From Gambelia wislizenii (taxonomy: Eukaryota; Chordata; Lepidosauria; Squamata; Crotaphytidae), in contig JAUMIR010000002.1 in NCBI GenBank assembly GCA_030847615.1, forward strand, positions 283,382,028-283,446,027: a DNA stretch of 64,000 nt, given 5' to 3'. The notes under the pieces were generated by a model, which worked only from the letters and a program-made list of their open reading frames with translations, did no database searches and was not told where the DNA came from. The position numbers and the translations under genes were made by a program. Position 1 is the stretch's first letter. Every line of letters starts with the position of its first letter. Below are positions 1-10,608 of this stretch, piece by piece.

Positions 1-42
1 ATTGCTTTTTAATAATATTTATAATCTATATGGAGAGTTCGA

Positions 43-612
43 CTAGATAAAGTCTGTTTTTATTCTTGCTTCTTTTCCCCACCTATCCTCCCATAATGGA
101 TTCAAAATTTCCCAAATCTCCAATTCTTTTAAATTTTTAGTTTCATCTATTAGCACCGTCAGTCTTTCCATCTCATAGATATCGTAAAGTTTCAATAACC
201 ATTCCTCAATTGAAGGTATTTCTTGTTTTTTCCAATACTTTGCAAATGTTATTCTCGCTGCTGCCATCATATACATTAACAGTCTCCAATATTTCTTTTG
301 AATTCGAGATTCTGTCTTTTCAAACATATTTAAAAGATAGATCTCCGGGGCTAGGGAATAGTTTGTTTCTAATAATTTTGTAATTATTTTATGAATATTT
401 TCCCAGTATCTTGTTGCCTTTTCACAGGTCCACCAAGTGTGGTAATACGTGCCAGCCGTTTTTTGGCACTTCCAACACAGATTTGATGTATCCTTGTAAA
501 TCTTCGCTAACCTTTCAGGTGTTAAATACCACCTGGTCATCATTTTATACACATTTTCTCTGATCGTACTACTCCTACTGAAAAGTATATTTTTTCCCAT
601 AATCTTTCCCAT
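43..612 (-). pseudogene. L1 ORF2 C-terminal segment, in a shifted frame
   Basis: This 189-codon open frame continues L1 ORF2 after a frameshift. It carries the C-terminal cysteine-rich region of L1 ORF2p: CWKC near residues 46-49, then YYHTWWTCEK near 56-65, followed by the aromatic and basic tail seen at the end of L1 ORF2 proteins. The main ORF2 frame stops at 540, and this frame overlaps it at 540-612. The indel should therefore lie about 570-612. I see no other stop in this part, so one indel separates it from the main body. It could be a real mutation or an assembly indel. Confidence 0.85.
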
Positions 613-3600
613 TGTTCTAGTGTTATTTCATGACCTATATTTCTCGCCCACGCTATCATATAGGGTTTTATGACTTCTTGTTCTTGATTTAACTTCAATA
701 ATAATCTATATATTCTTGATAAAGTCTTTTTCCTACCTTCTTGAATTATCTTATCAAATTCCGTGTTGCTTTCCTCTATACCCTCTAACTTTTGATCAAT
801 TTTAAATTTTTCCGTTAGTTGTCTATATAAAAACCAGTGACAATCGATATTTCCCTGTCTTAGCTCTTCCTGTGTTTTCATAACCCATTTATTTCCTTCT
901 CTTTTAATTAATTCCTTATAGGATAGCCATTTCCCTTTGTATATATCTTCTTTCTTATAATATGCTTCGTGGTTTGAAAACCACAAAGGTACTTTTAAAT
1001 AAAATTTCTTTTTATATTTCGACCAAGTATTTAATAAAGCTCTTCTCAGGTAGTGGTGTTTAAATTCTCCATGAACAGCTGCTTTATTATGCCATAAATA
1101 GGCATGCCATCCATATCTTGCATTAAAGCCCTCTAATGTTAGTAATCTCTTATTTTCAAGTGTTATCCATTCCTTTATCCAAGAAAGCGCGCTCGCCTGA
1201 TAGTAAAGTTGTAAGTCCGGTAAATCTAAGCCACCTCTCTCCTTTTTATCTGTTAATATCTTATATTTAACCCTAGGTTTTTTTCCTTGCCAGATGAATC
1301 TTGTTATATTTTTCTTCCATGTTTTAAAGATTTTGTCATTAATTATAATTGGGATACACGTAAAGAGATATATCATCCTCGGGAGTATGTTCATCTTGAA
1401 TGTTGCGTTTCTCCCCATCAAGGATAGCTCTAATTTCTCCCACTTCATCATATCTTCTTTTATTTTATTCCATATTTTAACATAGTTGTTTTCAAACAGC
1501 TCTGTATTCTTTTTAGAGAGTATTATACCTAAATATTTGATCTTCTTTTGTATCTTAAATCCTGTAATATCTTCTAATATTTGTTCTTCTCGTCTTACAA
1601 TATTCTTGGTTATCATCACTGACTTTTCTTTGTTTATCTTTAAACCGGCCCATTTTCCAAATTCTTCTACCGTTTCCATAAGCTTCCCAATGCTATCTTT
1701 TGGATCTTCTAGTATAAAGACTAAATCGTCTGCGAAAGCCTTGTACTTATATTCTTGCCCTTGATATTTCCACCCTTTTATTTGCGGATCCATTCTTATT
1801 TTCCTAACCAATATCTCCATTACTATAATAAAAAGTAATGGGGATAATGGGCAACCTTGACGGGTCCCTCTTTCTACCTTACAAGGCTTTGATTTTTCCC
1901 CATTGACTATTACTTGGGCCTCTTGGTTGTTATATATTTTGTTTATCCAGTCACCGTAGTTTTCCCCTATATTCATTCTTCTTAAAACCCCCATCATAAA
2001 TTCCCATCTTAAATTATCAAAAGCCTTCTCGGCATCCGCAAAGATCAATAGTAGCTCTTTCTCACTGTGTTTGTCATAGTACTCAACTAGATCGATAAGG
2101 ACTCTCGTATTATCTTTTGCTTGTCTCCCCGGGAGGAATCCGCTTTGATCCTCATAAATCCAATCTCTTAAAATTTTCTTCAATCTTCCTGCCAAAATAT
2201 TAGTAAATATTTTATAATCAATATTTAACAGGGAGATTGGTCTATAATTTGACGGTAATGTCTGGTCTTTATCTGCCTTCGGTATTAAGACTATGTCAGC
2301 TTTCCTCCATGACTCCGGACAGTTACCTTTGTTTATATCATTAAAGAGTCTGTATAAGGGGTCTAATAGTTCTTCTTCAAAAGTTTTATAATATAAAGTG
2401 GAAAAACCATCTGGACCAGGCGCTTTCCCCGTCTTCATTTGTTTTATTGCTTCTCTTATTTCTAGCTTTGAGATTTGTTTGTTTAATTCGATCTTTTGTT
2501 CTTCCAACATCTGAGGTATATTCTCCTTGTCCAAATATTTTTCCATTTCCACATAACGGTCTTTAGCTAGCTTTGCTTTACTATATAGATTAGCGTAGTA
2601 TTCTTGAAATATTCTAATTATATCTTTTTGTTTCGTGCATTTCCCAGCACTCGATCTAATCTCTAGTATCACTTTCTTCTCTCTTTCCTTTCTTAACTTA
2701 TAAGCTAGCCATTTACTTGGCCTATTTGCCTGCTCAAAATGTTTTTGACGGGCAAACTTTAATTTGTTCGCCATCTCCGTTGTCATATTCGTTTCTAACT
2801 GTTTTCTCAGAGCTACTATCTCCTTTCTAGTTTTCTCATCCTTATACCCCTCCTTCAATCTTTTTTCCTTCTCCTTTATCTTTTCTATTATTTCTTCTTC
2901 TCTTTTCTTCCTCAGCTTTTTGAGCTCAAATTCTTGTTGCATAAAATGACCTCTTATTACTGCCTTTCCTGCATCCCAAACTGTTTCAATATTGGTTCCT
3001 TTGTCTAAATTTTCTTCGAAATATTGTTTTATTGTTTCCCTTATCTTAACTGTTACAGAATCTTTTTTCAATAGTGTATCCTTAATTTTCCAATTGTTAT
3101 TAACTTTCTTTCTCGTTCGGATTTCAAGATGTATCGGATTATGATCTGATATTATTCTTTGCTTTATTTCTACCTTACTGATATCTTTCACTAGTATTTT
3201 AGACACTATAAACATGTTGATTCTAGACCATGAGTCATGACGAGTTGAGTAATATGTGTAGTCTCTTTCTTGTTCATGTTTTAACCTCCAGATATCAGTA
3301 AGCGCTAATTGATCCATCATTTCTATCACTTCCTTTGGGAGTTTTCCCTGACTTTTCCTTTTATTTCTTTTAAAGGACCTATCCAAATCCGTATCCATGA
3401 CCCCGTTCCAATCTCCTGCCAGAATTAGGTTATCAAAATCATATTTCATCAGCTCCAACATCATTTTTTTGTAAAATCTGCCTTTATTTTTTAATGGACC
3501 ATATAGTCCAACCATTAATATCTTTTTGTCTAACAAATTAATCTCCACACCTATATAAGAACCTTCGTCATCGTTAAATATTTCTTTTGAGTCATATTTT

Positions 3601-3821
3601 TTATTTATATAAATCGCCACTCCCCTTTTCTTTTTATTATAATTAGTTGTATATACCTTGCCTAATCTTTCATTTTTCAACAATCTCTTATCTTGTTCTC
3701 TGATATGAGTTTCTTTCAAGCAAACGATATCTGGTTTCTGTTTCATCAAATAATGAAATACTATCTGTCTTTTATGAGGACTATTCAGTCCTCTTACATT
3801 CCAGTTTATGACTTTCTCCAT
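540..3821 (-). CDS. L1 ORF2: endonuclease and reverse transcriptase
   Basis: ORF2p nicks genomic DNA and reverse-transcribes L1 RNA at the nick. The N-terminal APE-type endonuclease shows NWNVRGLNSPHKR near residues 7-19, CLKETHI near 34-40, AGDWN near 135-139 and SDHNPIHLEI near 225-234. The reverse transcriptase shows GPDGFSTLYYK, NYRPISLLNIDYKIF, DQSGFLPGR, FADAEKAFD, GTRQGCPLSPLLF and the catalytic FADDLVF. All catalytic motifs look intact. The frame is 1093 codons and ends early after a frameshift, so the cysteine-rich C-terminus lies in another frame (43-612). Start chosen: the ATG 62 bp downstream of the ORF1 stop. Activity is inferred to be lost or weak only because of the C-terminal break. 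Confidence 0.95.
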   Translation of the reverse strand: MEKVINWNVRGLNSPHKRQIVFHYLMKQKPDIVCLKETHIREQDKRLLKNERLGKVYTTNYNKKKRGVAIYINKKYDSKEIFNDDEGSYIGVEINLLDKKILMVGLYGPLKNKGRFYKKMMLELMKYDFDNLILAGDWNGVMDTDLDRSFKRNKRKSQGKLPKEVIEMMDQLALTDIWRLKHEQERDYTYYSTRHDSWSRINMFIVSKILVKDISKVEIKQRIISDHNPIHLEIRTRKKVNNNWKIKDTLLKKDSVTVKIRETIKQYFEENLDKGTNIETVWDAGKAVIRGHFMQQEFELKKLRKKREEEIIEKIKEKEKRLKEGYKDEKTRKEIVALRKQLETNMTTEMANKLKFARQKHFEQANRPSKWLAYKLRKEREKKVILEIRSSAGKCTKQKDIIRIFQEYYANLYSKAKLAKDRYVEMEKYLDKENIPQMLEEQKIELNKQISKLEIREAIKQMKTGKAPGPDGFSTLYYKTFEEELLDPLYRLFNDINKGNCPESWRKADIVLIPKADKDQTLPSNYRPISLLNIDYKIFTNILAGRLKKILRDWIYEDQSGFLPGRQAKDNTRVLIDLVEYYDKHSEKELLLIFADAEKAFDNLRWEFMMGVLRRMNIGENYGDWINKIYNNQEAQVIVNGEKSKPCKVERGTRQGCPLSPLLFIIVMEILVRKIRMDPQIKGWKYQGQEYKYKAFADDLVFILEDPKDSIGKLMETVEEFGKWAGLKINKEKSVMITKNIVRREEQILEDITGFKIQKKIKYLGIILSKKNTELFENNYVKIWNKIKEDMMKWEKLELSLMGRNATFKMNILPRMIYLFTCIPIIINDKIFKTWKKNITRFIWQGKKPRVKYKILTDKKERGGLDLPDLQLYYQASALSWIKEWITLENKRLLTLEGFNARYGWHAYLWHNKAAVHGEFKHHYLRRALLNTWSKYKKKFYLKVPLWFSNHEAYYKKEDIYKGKWLSYKELIKREGNKWVMKTQEELRQGNIDCHWFLYRQLTEKFKIDQKLEGIEESNTEFDKIIQEGRKKTLSRIYRLLLKLNQEQEVIKPYMIAWARNIGHEITLEQWERLWEKIYFSVGVVRSEKMCIK

Positions 3822-3883
3822 ATCTGATTAAACCCGTTTTATTATTTTGTTTTCTATTTTTTCCCTTTTCCCTTTTCTCTTTC

Positions 3884-5092
3884 TTACTGTGTATTTTCCT
3901 CGTCTGACTCTTCTGATTCTCCTACTCCTTCTTCTTCCTCTTCTGAGTCCTCAGTTTCTCCCTCTGCCTCTCCTTCCCCTTCAATCTCAATCTCTTCTTC
4001 TCCTACTTCACCTCTGAACACCTCCCGTTCTATTGTCTCTTGATTTCCCTCTTGTTCTAGTCCTGTCTTTAATTCTTTGTTTTCCTTAACTTTAACTTTC
4101 TTAGTTAATGCTTCCTTTTGCTTATATTTATTTATTCTCTCTCCTTCATTTCTATCTTGATCTTCTGCTAAACCCAGTTGTTCCTCCTCTAATTCTTCCG
4201 TTTTCTTTGCTAATTTGTTTTCATTCTTTCTTAGAATAGTCTCTTTATCACTTGGTTGTCCTTCCTGTATTCTCGTTAAGAAGTTCCTTGCCTTGTTTAT
4301 CGTATTGATCAAATATACCTTAGACTTGTATGTTACCAAGATTCCTTCTACTCTATGCCATTTATATCCTATTTTCCTCTCTCTCAAAATCCGAGTCAAA
4401 AATCCATATTCCTGTCTTTTCTTTAGGACTTGTGGAGGTAAATCTTTGAAGATTTTTACTTCTTGCTCTTCTATCATCAATACTTCCTTTATACTTTGTC
4501 TTATTACTATATCTTTTACTCTCTCCCTAGTAAAGTATATCATGATGTCTTGAGGCAATTTGTTCTTTCTTGCTATCCAGGAATCAATCCTGAACAGTTT
4601 GTCTATCTCAACGTCTAAACAATCCTGGTCCCATTTTATGAATTCAGCTAATGCTGGGACTATTCGGGAAGCTAAGTCTTCTTCCTGTATTTCTGACAGG
4701 CCTCTTATTTTAATACATTTATTCCTTCTATTTATCTCTTGCAGTAATTTGTAATCTTTATCTGATTCTACTTTGCTTTCTAGCAATTGGGTTCTTTTTT
4801 CCAAATTTTCTGATTTCACTTGTAATTCTTTAAGATCCTGGCTGATTTTGTTTATATCTTTCGTTACTGCCTCTAATTTGGATCCAAATTTTTCCAACTG
4901 TTTATGTAAATCCCCTCTTATTTCTCCTTTAAGTTTTTTCATCTCATTTTTCAATTCCAAACTTAATTTTTTAAATTCTTGTAGTAACATCACATTAGCT
5001 TCCTCCACTCTCATAGTCAAATCTACTGACGATCTTCTTGTTTCTTGTGTCTGTGCCTTTGTTTGGGCCAGGTTTTTCCTAGATGTTGGCAT
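3884..5092 (-). CDS. L1 ORF1: RNA-binding coiled-coil protein
   Basis: ORF1p coats L1 RNA as a trimer and acts as a nucleic-acid chaperone. The 402-codon frame is intact. Residues about 30-115 are Leu/Lys/Glu heptads typical of the ORF1p coiled coil (for example LLQEFKKLSLELKNEMKKL). The following region contains NKCIKIRGLSE and later LFRIDSWIARKNKLPQDIM, which fit the RRM-like and C-terminal domains. After about residue 285 the protein becomes strongly charged and ends in a Glu-rich tail of roughly 40 residues, unusual compared with mammalian ORF1p. It starts at the first ATG after the 5' UTR and sits 62 bp upstream of ORF2. Confidence 0.92.
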   Translation of the reverse strand: MPTSRKNLAQTKAQTQETRRSSVDLTMRVEEANVMLLQEFKKLSLELKNEMKKLKGEIRGDLHKQLEKFGSKLEAVTKDINKISQDLKELQVKSENLEKRTQLLESKVESDKDYKLLQEINRRNKCIKIRGLSEIQEEDLASRIVPALAEFIKWDQDCLDVEIDKLFRIDSWIARKNKLPQDIMIYFTRERVKDIVIRQSIKEVLMIEEQEVKIFKDLPPQVLKKRQEYGFLTRILRERKIGYKWHRVEGILVTYKSKVYLINTINKARNFLTRIQEGQPSDKETILRKNENKLAKKTEELEEEQLGLAEDQDRNEGERINKYKQKEALTKKVKVKENKELKTGLEQEGNQETIEREVFRGEVGEEEIEIEGEGEAEGETEDSEEEEEGVGESEESDEENTQ

Positions 5093-6539
5093 TTTGTATT
5101 ACCTAGCAGTATAATATGTATAACAATGCTGTAGAGTACACTGTAATATACAATACCCACTATAATATCAAATACAAAATAAAGTTATACAGCAATATAT
5201 TACAATGTTACTGTGTAACAGTACTTAGTCAAATCTACAAATTAAATACCCCAATTCCAGTCCCTTATATCAACTGAAGCATAGTCGTTTCACTCTCTTG
5301 TAGAATTTATCCTCTATATCTGTTTGTATTTCTCACTCTAGCTGTTCAATTATTTCTTTTAACCCTTATTTCCTTAAGTTTTTACCATTCCAATATTTCA
5401 CTGTTCGTATTTCAACTATTACTAAATTAATTATAGTTTATAGTGTAGTTATTTGGCTTATTCCCTTTAAGAGTAGGTTTTATAAACTTTATAGCCAACT
5501 ATATTAGCCACATTATGTAGCCACATTAAAAAGGCCATCCATTACTTAGTCGACAGTATCTACTTGTTACATTTGTTACATTTGTTACATTCATTCAGCA
5601 ACTCACGGATTGTTACATTCAGCAGCAAATATATTTTATAGTCCTTGTAAAGGTTATGCAGTCTTTATATATACATTGGTAATGGCTTTATTTATTTATA
5701 ATTACCACTCAGTCCTTCTTTTATCTCTCCTTGATTTCACTTTATATCCTTATTTCTTCCTTCCTCTTCTCTCTTTCGATTTCACTTCTTCTGCATTTCC
5801 ATAAGTGTTCCTTCGTTCCGTATATCCCTCCACTCTATTTTTCTCGCACTCTTTTCCTCTTCTTTACAACGCTTACTTCTCCACTTCACTCCTTCCATCC
5901 TTTTCTCACTCCTATCTCAATATATAGGCATCTCAACAGACTGTCCGTGCCTGGCAATTGTAACTGTCCATGTATGTACTTAGATATTTGTTATTTCTTC
6001 TCTTTCGCGTACTTGTTACTCTCCTATAACCTCCCCCTTTCGTTCCCCTCCTCCAGCACTCCTCTGTCTTTACTTCGCGCTCCCATGCTCGTTCCCCTGC
6101 TCTTAGCGTCCCGGTACCTTAAACCAATTAAGGTCGTGCCTCTCCTATCTCCTGCCTCGGGCTGACTCACCCGAGGAACGATAGTTTCTCCGTAGAAAGC
6201 AGGCTCGTAGTAAGGAGTTTTTAGATGGAAAGCATAAGGAGATAAGCTCTTCCCAATGCTTAGTTCAAGCTAGTTCCTAAAAGTGGTGGCGTCGCTTCCA
6301 CCGTTAACGGCAGCTTCAAACCCGGCAGGATAAGGCATTCGGGCCAACTCCGGTTGAGCGTGGTACTTTCTTCCCACCAACCCAAAAAAATTAAGACCCT
6401 CCGAAGCCTCCTTCGCTTGTCTCATACCAGAGACAAAAGTTACCACCTTAAGTTTATTTTGTTTGGTGGTTATCCCAAGTTTTAGCGACTGGTTCTCAGG
6501 AGCTCCCGCAGAGCCAGTCTAGCGCCAGCGCCACCGGAA
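5093..6539 (-). promoter_or_regulatory. L1 5' UTR, probable internal promoter
   Basis: This stretch lies between the ORF1 start and the 5' edge of the L1. It has no convincing gene. About 5100-5700 is AT-rich and 5700-6130 is pyrimidine-rich on the plus strand; 6130-6539 is GC-richer. L1 5' UTRs drive their own transcription, so a promoter is expected near the right end, but no specific site can be named from sequence alone. Confidence 0.6.
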
Positions 6540-7400
6540 GTCATGTTCATATATGTTCTGAAATTCCCTTTTGCAATGTTAAATTCCTTGATTTTCTTTC
6601 AGTGGGAAGGGTGCAATCCCTGGCAGAGGAGACCCCAATCTGCTCCACACTTTGAGTGTCCATGCTTCTGTAGAGTCAGTTCTCCCTGGGCTGGTTTACA
6701 CAGCAGATTTATTGCGGCAACTTGCGCTTTAATTCTTTTCCGCATCTGTGCCAGTCAGGTTTTTTTTCTAATTATGCCGCTTTTTCGTTCAGACTTGGAA
6801 AAGTGTGAGGTGTGTGGCCTCCCAAGCAGACAAAGGCTGTATGGGGAAGGGCATAGACCCTCCTTTGAAGCCTTGCATTTCCGAGCTAAAGACTCACAGA
6901 CTGCCAAAATAACAGGGGGGAAGATCAAAGAAGTGGCTCTGTCTCTCTCTCTCTCTAAATCTGCCTGTAAATGAACCCACTCCCTGAAGCAGAAGGAAAA
7001 ACCTTGCTGCCATGCCGTGGATCCTAAGGTGAACCTATCACAAGTTTTTCCAGCACGATTTGTTTAGTCAGGGTTCACAGACTTGGAAAATAGCAGAGGA
7101 TTTTTGACTCTCCGTCCCTCAGTCCCCCCTCCCCCCTCTCTCTCCCTCCCCCAAGCAGAGCTGACAGATGGGAACTTTATGACTGAAAGGTCTTGGGAAT
7201 CCTTTTTCTTGGCAGACCTTCTGCAAAATAGCAGAGAGGATTTTTCAAAGTTTCCTGATCGCTACTGAACACAGTCCCTCTCTTTTAAGCCCGCCCCTTA
7301 CATCATAGCAACCAATCACAGTAAAGATCTGCGGAAGCTCTTAACGGAATGGTAGTTTACACTGCCAATAAAGCGCTACATTGCAAATATACCAGCAAAA
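6540..7400. repeat. unclassified interspersed repeat with internal repeated units
   Basis: No gene is recognised. The block has a CT run (6943-6955), pyrimidine tracts around 7125-7155 and a repeated phrase, aaaatagcagag followed by gattttt, near 7086 and again near 7226, about 138 bp apart. This looks like a short internal tandem duplication inside a transposon-like sequence. A CCAAT motif occurs near 7311. Ends and class were not determined. Confidence 0.35.
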
Positions 7401-7799
7401 GTAGCGACATCTCTTGCCACACTATATTTGGGTGTTTTACCTTCCCCCCTTCTGAATGAGGCGATGATGTGCTGCGATCCGTGGGAACTATGAGCTATCT
7501 TAGCAGTATATTTAGAGGAATATTTGCCCATGTAAACGACCCCTCTGTGTTCTGTCCAGGAAATCCTCGTGTTCTCTGATGCACTGAGGGACTCTACATG
7601 TGCCTGTAGTGCACTGACCTTCTCTTCCAAGAGAGCTTCCAGTTTGCTGTGTGCATGAGTAGAGATGCTGTCTCCCTGGCTATTTCCTTCACAGCTGGGG
7701 ATGCTGGCCAGCTTGACTCACTGCTAATTGAGATGGTGGCCCAAAGATTAGGAGCCTGCATGTTGGGAAGTATTGGCAATACATGTGAAAAGTACCTTG

Positions 7800-8390
7800 G
7801 AATTATTGTTGACTGAAGTTGAACTTGACCTAGCAATGTGATGCTATACCAAAGAAGACAAATAATATTTTAGCCTGCATTAAGAAGAGAGCAGTTTCCA
7901 AGGCCATGGAAGTAATAGTCCCACTATATTCTGCCCTAGTCAGGCCTCATCTGGAGTACTGTGTTCAGTTCTGGGCACCTCATTTAAAGGAGGATGTAGA
8001 AGAGTTGGAGCAGGTTTGGAAAAGGGCACCAAGGATGATAAGAGACACGGAGAACAAAACATATGAGGAAAGGTTGAGAAAGCTGGGCATGTTCAACCTG
8101 GTGAAGAGAAGACTGAGGGGTGACATGATTGCACTCTATAGATATCTAAAGGGCCAGCACAGAAAGGAGAGTGCAGGTTTCTTCTCTGTTTCCCCAGAGG
8201 GTAGGACCATGTCTAATGGTTTTAAGTTACAGCATGATAGATTTTGATTGAACATTAGAAGGAACTTCTTGACAGAGTAAGAGCTGTTTGACAATGGAAC
8301 AAATTACCTAGAGAGCTGACGGAGTCTCCTTCTCTGGACACCTTCAAAAAGAGGCTGGACAGCTACCTATTGCCATAGATTCTCATTGCT
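7800..8390 (+). mobile_element. CR1 LINE, 3' end of the reverse transcriptase
   Basis: Translation gives the CR1 C-terminal signature [20 protein letters not shown], then TYEERLRKLGMFNLVKRRLRGDM and a YLKG block, matching other CR1 copies in this window (30553-31227, 31829-32284). Stops and indels upstream and downstream show it is a decayed, 5'-truncated copy. Confidence 0.9.
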
Positions 8391-8738
8391 CCTCCCCCCA
8401 TATTTAACTGAAAATCTTTGCCAGCACAGTCCATTCTACTATAACTCCTTGAATCCAGTTTTTGAATACATCTCCTTTTCACCATCCTTCATTAAAACTA
8501 CACAAATATCTTTTCAAAACTGTGCTGCTGCATGAATGTCATTTGCAAACACTACTGTCATAAGTCATCTATCATCATTTGATTGTTCTTTTTGTTGTTG
8601 TTTGCATTTTAGAAAAGAAAACTTTATGCAAAGTATAAACAGAAGCTTTCTGATGTGTTGAAAACAAATGTATACTTTGCCACAAAATGGGAGTTGACAA
8701 TACTCTCCTGCAACTTTTCACCATGCTCTTGTATGAGT

Positions 8739-8805
8739 CTAGCAATTTGCCTCAGAAAAAAAGGGAATTATCTAAATTCCCTTTTTTTCTGAGGCAAATT
8801 GCTAG
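8739..8805. repeat. perfect 31-bp inverted repeat with 5-nt loop
   Basis: The left arm 8739-8769 and right arm 8775-8805 are exact reverse complements, separated by atcta. Each arm includes agcaatttgcctcag and a run of seven A (or T). Flanks do not continue the symmetry. Confidence 0.95.
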
Positions 8806-9045
8806 GAAAATGCCAGCATAAAATACTTAGTTATTTGAGCCTTTATATGTCCCCAAAGGACATTAGTTGGGAGTTGGGTCATTAGTAACAGAATCCTACT
8901 GAGATTTGCATTGCTGTCTGTAGCATGAGATAACCATTTAAGAAGCCCAAAACAGCAGAGTTTTCTCCAGCTGACCTAAAACAGAAAGAAGGGGAATCAT
9001 AATCAGATACTTCCTCTCAGATATTTTCCCCAGAAAGTGACAATA

Positions 9046-9976
9046 ATGGAAAGTGACTTAATTTCTTCAGCTTGTATCCTTACATGGGTCATTGTAGGAA
9101 TTGTATCCATGGCTGCCATTTTAGGAAATGGATTTATCATAACTGTGAATGGGAACCAATGGCTCCAAAACAGGAAGATGGTCCCTTCTGATTTTCTCTT
9201 GACTAGTTTGAGTATCTCCAGACTTTTGTTGCACTTAACCTTTGTACTGGGCTATGTTTTGGAAGTCACAGTGGGAGATACCTATATTTATAGTCATGCA
9301 CAGGAAGCTATCAACTTTACCTGGATCTTTTCTGACATGATCAGCCTCTGGTGTACTTCATGGCTCAGTGTCTTCTATTGTGTGAAGGTCATCAACTTTG
9401 CCAATCACTTTTTACTCTGGCTGAAGTCAAGGATCAATGTGCTCTCGATTAGACTGCTTGGAATATCAATAAGTATTCTCATGGTTTTCTCTGTCCCTTT
9501 CTCAGCAGATATGTTGGATACAAAAAGAGGTGCAATCTGACAGGGAGTCTATCAGTGAACATCAGCCAAAGTAAGGATTGCAAAAACTTATTTGTTCTTT
9601 TTCACCCTTTTCAGTTAATTTTTGCTTCCATAAATTTCACCATAAGCATAACTGCCACAATTCTTTTGCTCACCTCTCTGTGGAAACACACAAAAATCTG
9701 AAAAAGGGTGGCATTGGTGTTAAGGACCTAAGTGCTCAGATCCATATCGCTGTCATGAAGCCTTTGCTGTTTTATATCTTCTTCTACTTTTCATATTTTG
9801 CGGGTATGCTAATTTATTCAGGTAGTCCTTTCTATAATGTAAACGCTGCTGAACTTGTGACTGACATTCTTATGACTTCATTTCCTTCAGCACACACCAT
9901 AATATTAATTTTGACCAATCCAAAACTGAAAGCACTGGTGACTCACACTCTAAATATAAGACAAAAGGCTTCATAA
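9046..9976 (+). pseudogene. bitter taste receptor (TAS2R) pseudogene, TAS2R39/40-like by position
   Basis: TAS2Rs are seven-helix G-protein-coupled bitter receptors, normally about 300 residues in one exon. The first open segment (9046-9540, 165 codons) covers TM1 to TM4. It shows GNGFIITVN in TM1, PSDFLLTSLSISRLLLHL in TM2, and SLWCTSWLSVFYCVKVINFA in TM3 and its inner loop, the most diagnostic TAS2R stretch. A TGA ends it at 9540. A middle segment around 9585-9700, in a second frame, encodes a TM5-like stretch ending TSLWKHTK. The last segment, in a third frame and ending at 9976, encodes TM6 and TM7 with SYFAGMLIY and SAHTIILILTNPKLKALV. Two frameshifts therefore break the gene. The true start is the ATG at 9046. 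GSTK1 lies downstream on the same strand, as TAS2R40 does in human. Confidence 0.88.
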
Positions 9977-10461
9977 AGAGAAGGGGGCAGCAGACATGCA
10001 TTTTTTGTCTCCAAGGAGAAAAAAGACAACCCCTCCCTTGCTTCCATGCATGTGTGTGAGAGAGGCAGAGAACAGTAAATATCAAAATATGGAGACTGAT
10101 AATTAGCCCAAGAGAATGTGAAGGTGCACCTTTGTATTTTCCAATCCTAAGTATACAGAATATACCTATGAATACACTGGGCAGCATTTCTGGATATTCT
10201 GACTGTTCTTCCTAATGTTTGCAAGATATATCTCTGAAAATACAGTTTTCTGTACTAATTTCCTCATAGACTTCCACATCTCAAGCTACAATACATATAA
10301 ATCAGCACAGCAACAGCCACAACTGATAAACGCAGAAAATATCTATTGTTCCATTCATTCATTTATTTCAACCATTTATGCAATCTTCATAACAGTTGAT
10401 GAAACAAACAGTTAAAAAAAATACAACTTAACAGAAGTGTTCTACTTTGAACTTGAATCCA
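9977..10461. other. no gene seen downstream of the TAS2R pseudogene
   Basis: Only short chance ORFs are present. The sequence is AT-rich and no repeat family was recognised. Confidence 0.5.
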
Positions 10462-10608
10462 GACTCTGAGGTTTATCGCAAAAGGAAGTAAAATGGGAGT
10501 ATAGCCAGATTGTTTCACCTTCCATTCTTACCACATGACGTCATTACTCTTCAGTAGTTCTTCAGTTCTGCTCCCATGGGAGACGATTGTAAAAGTGAGT
10601 CTTTTTTC

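Larger units (their letters stand above)
1..6539 (-). mobile_element. L1 (LINE-1) retrotransposon, nearly full length
   Basis: On the minus strand the order is 5' UTR (about 5093-6539), ORF1 (3884-5092), a 62-bp spacer, and ORF2 (3821 down to 43), which is the standard L1 layout. The 3' end lies just beyond the left edge. The 5' boundary is put near 6539, where a GC-rich stretch beginning cttccggtggcgctggcgct (minus strand) meets unrelated sequence; this edge is an estimate. Both ORFs are long and open, so the copy is young. The single visible lesion is a frameshift near the ORF2 C-terminus. A target-site duplication cannot be tested because the 3' end is missing. Confidence 0.95.

Noticed and set aside
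1294..5114. Plus-strand ORFs over the L1
   Set aside because: They are shadows of the minus-strand L1 frames, hydrophobic by complementarity, with no motifs.
6543..6974. 143-codon plus-strand ORF next to the L1
   Set aside because: No homology recognised, low-complexity C-terminus (Ser/Leu run from a CT repeat), in repeat-like sequence.
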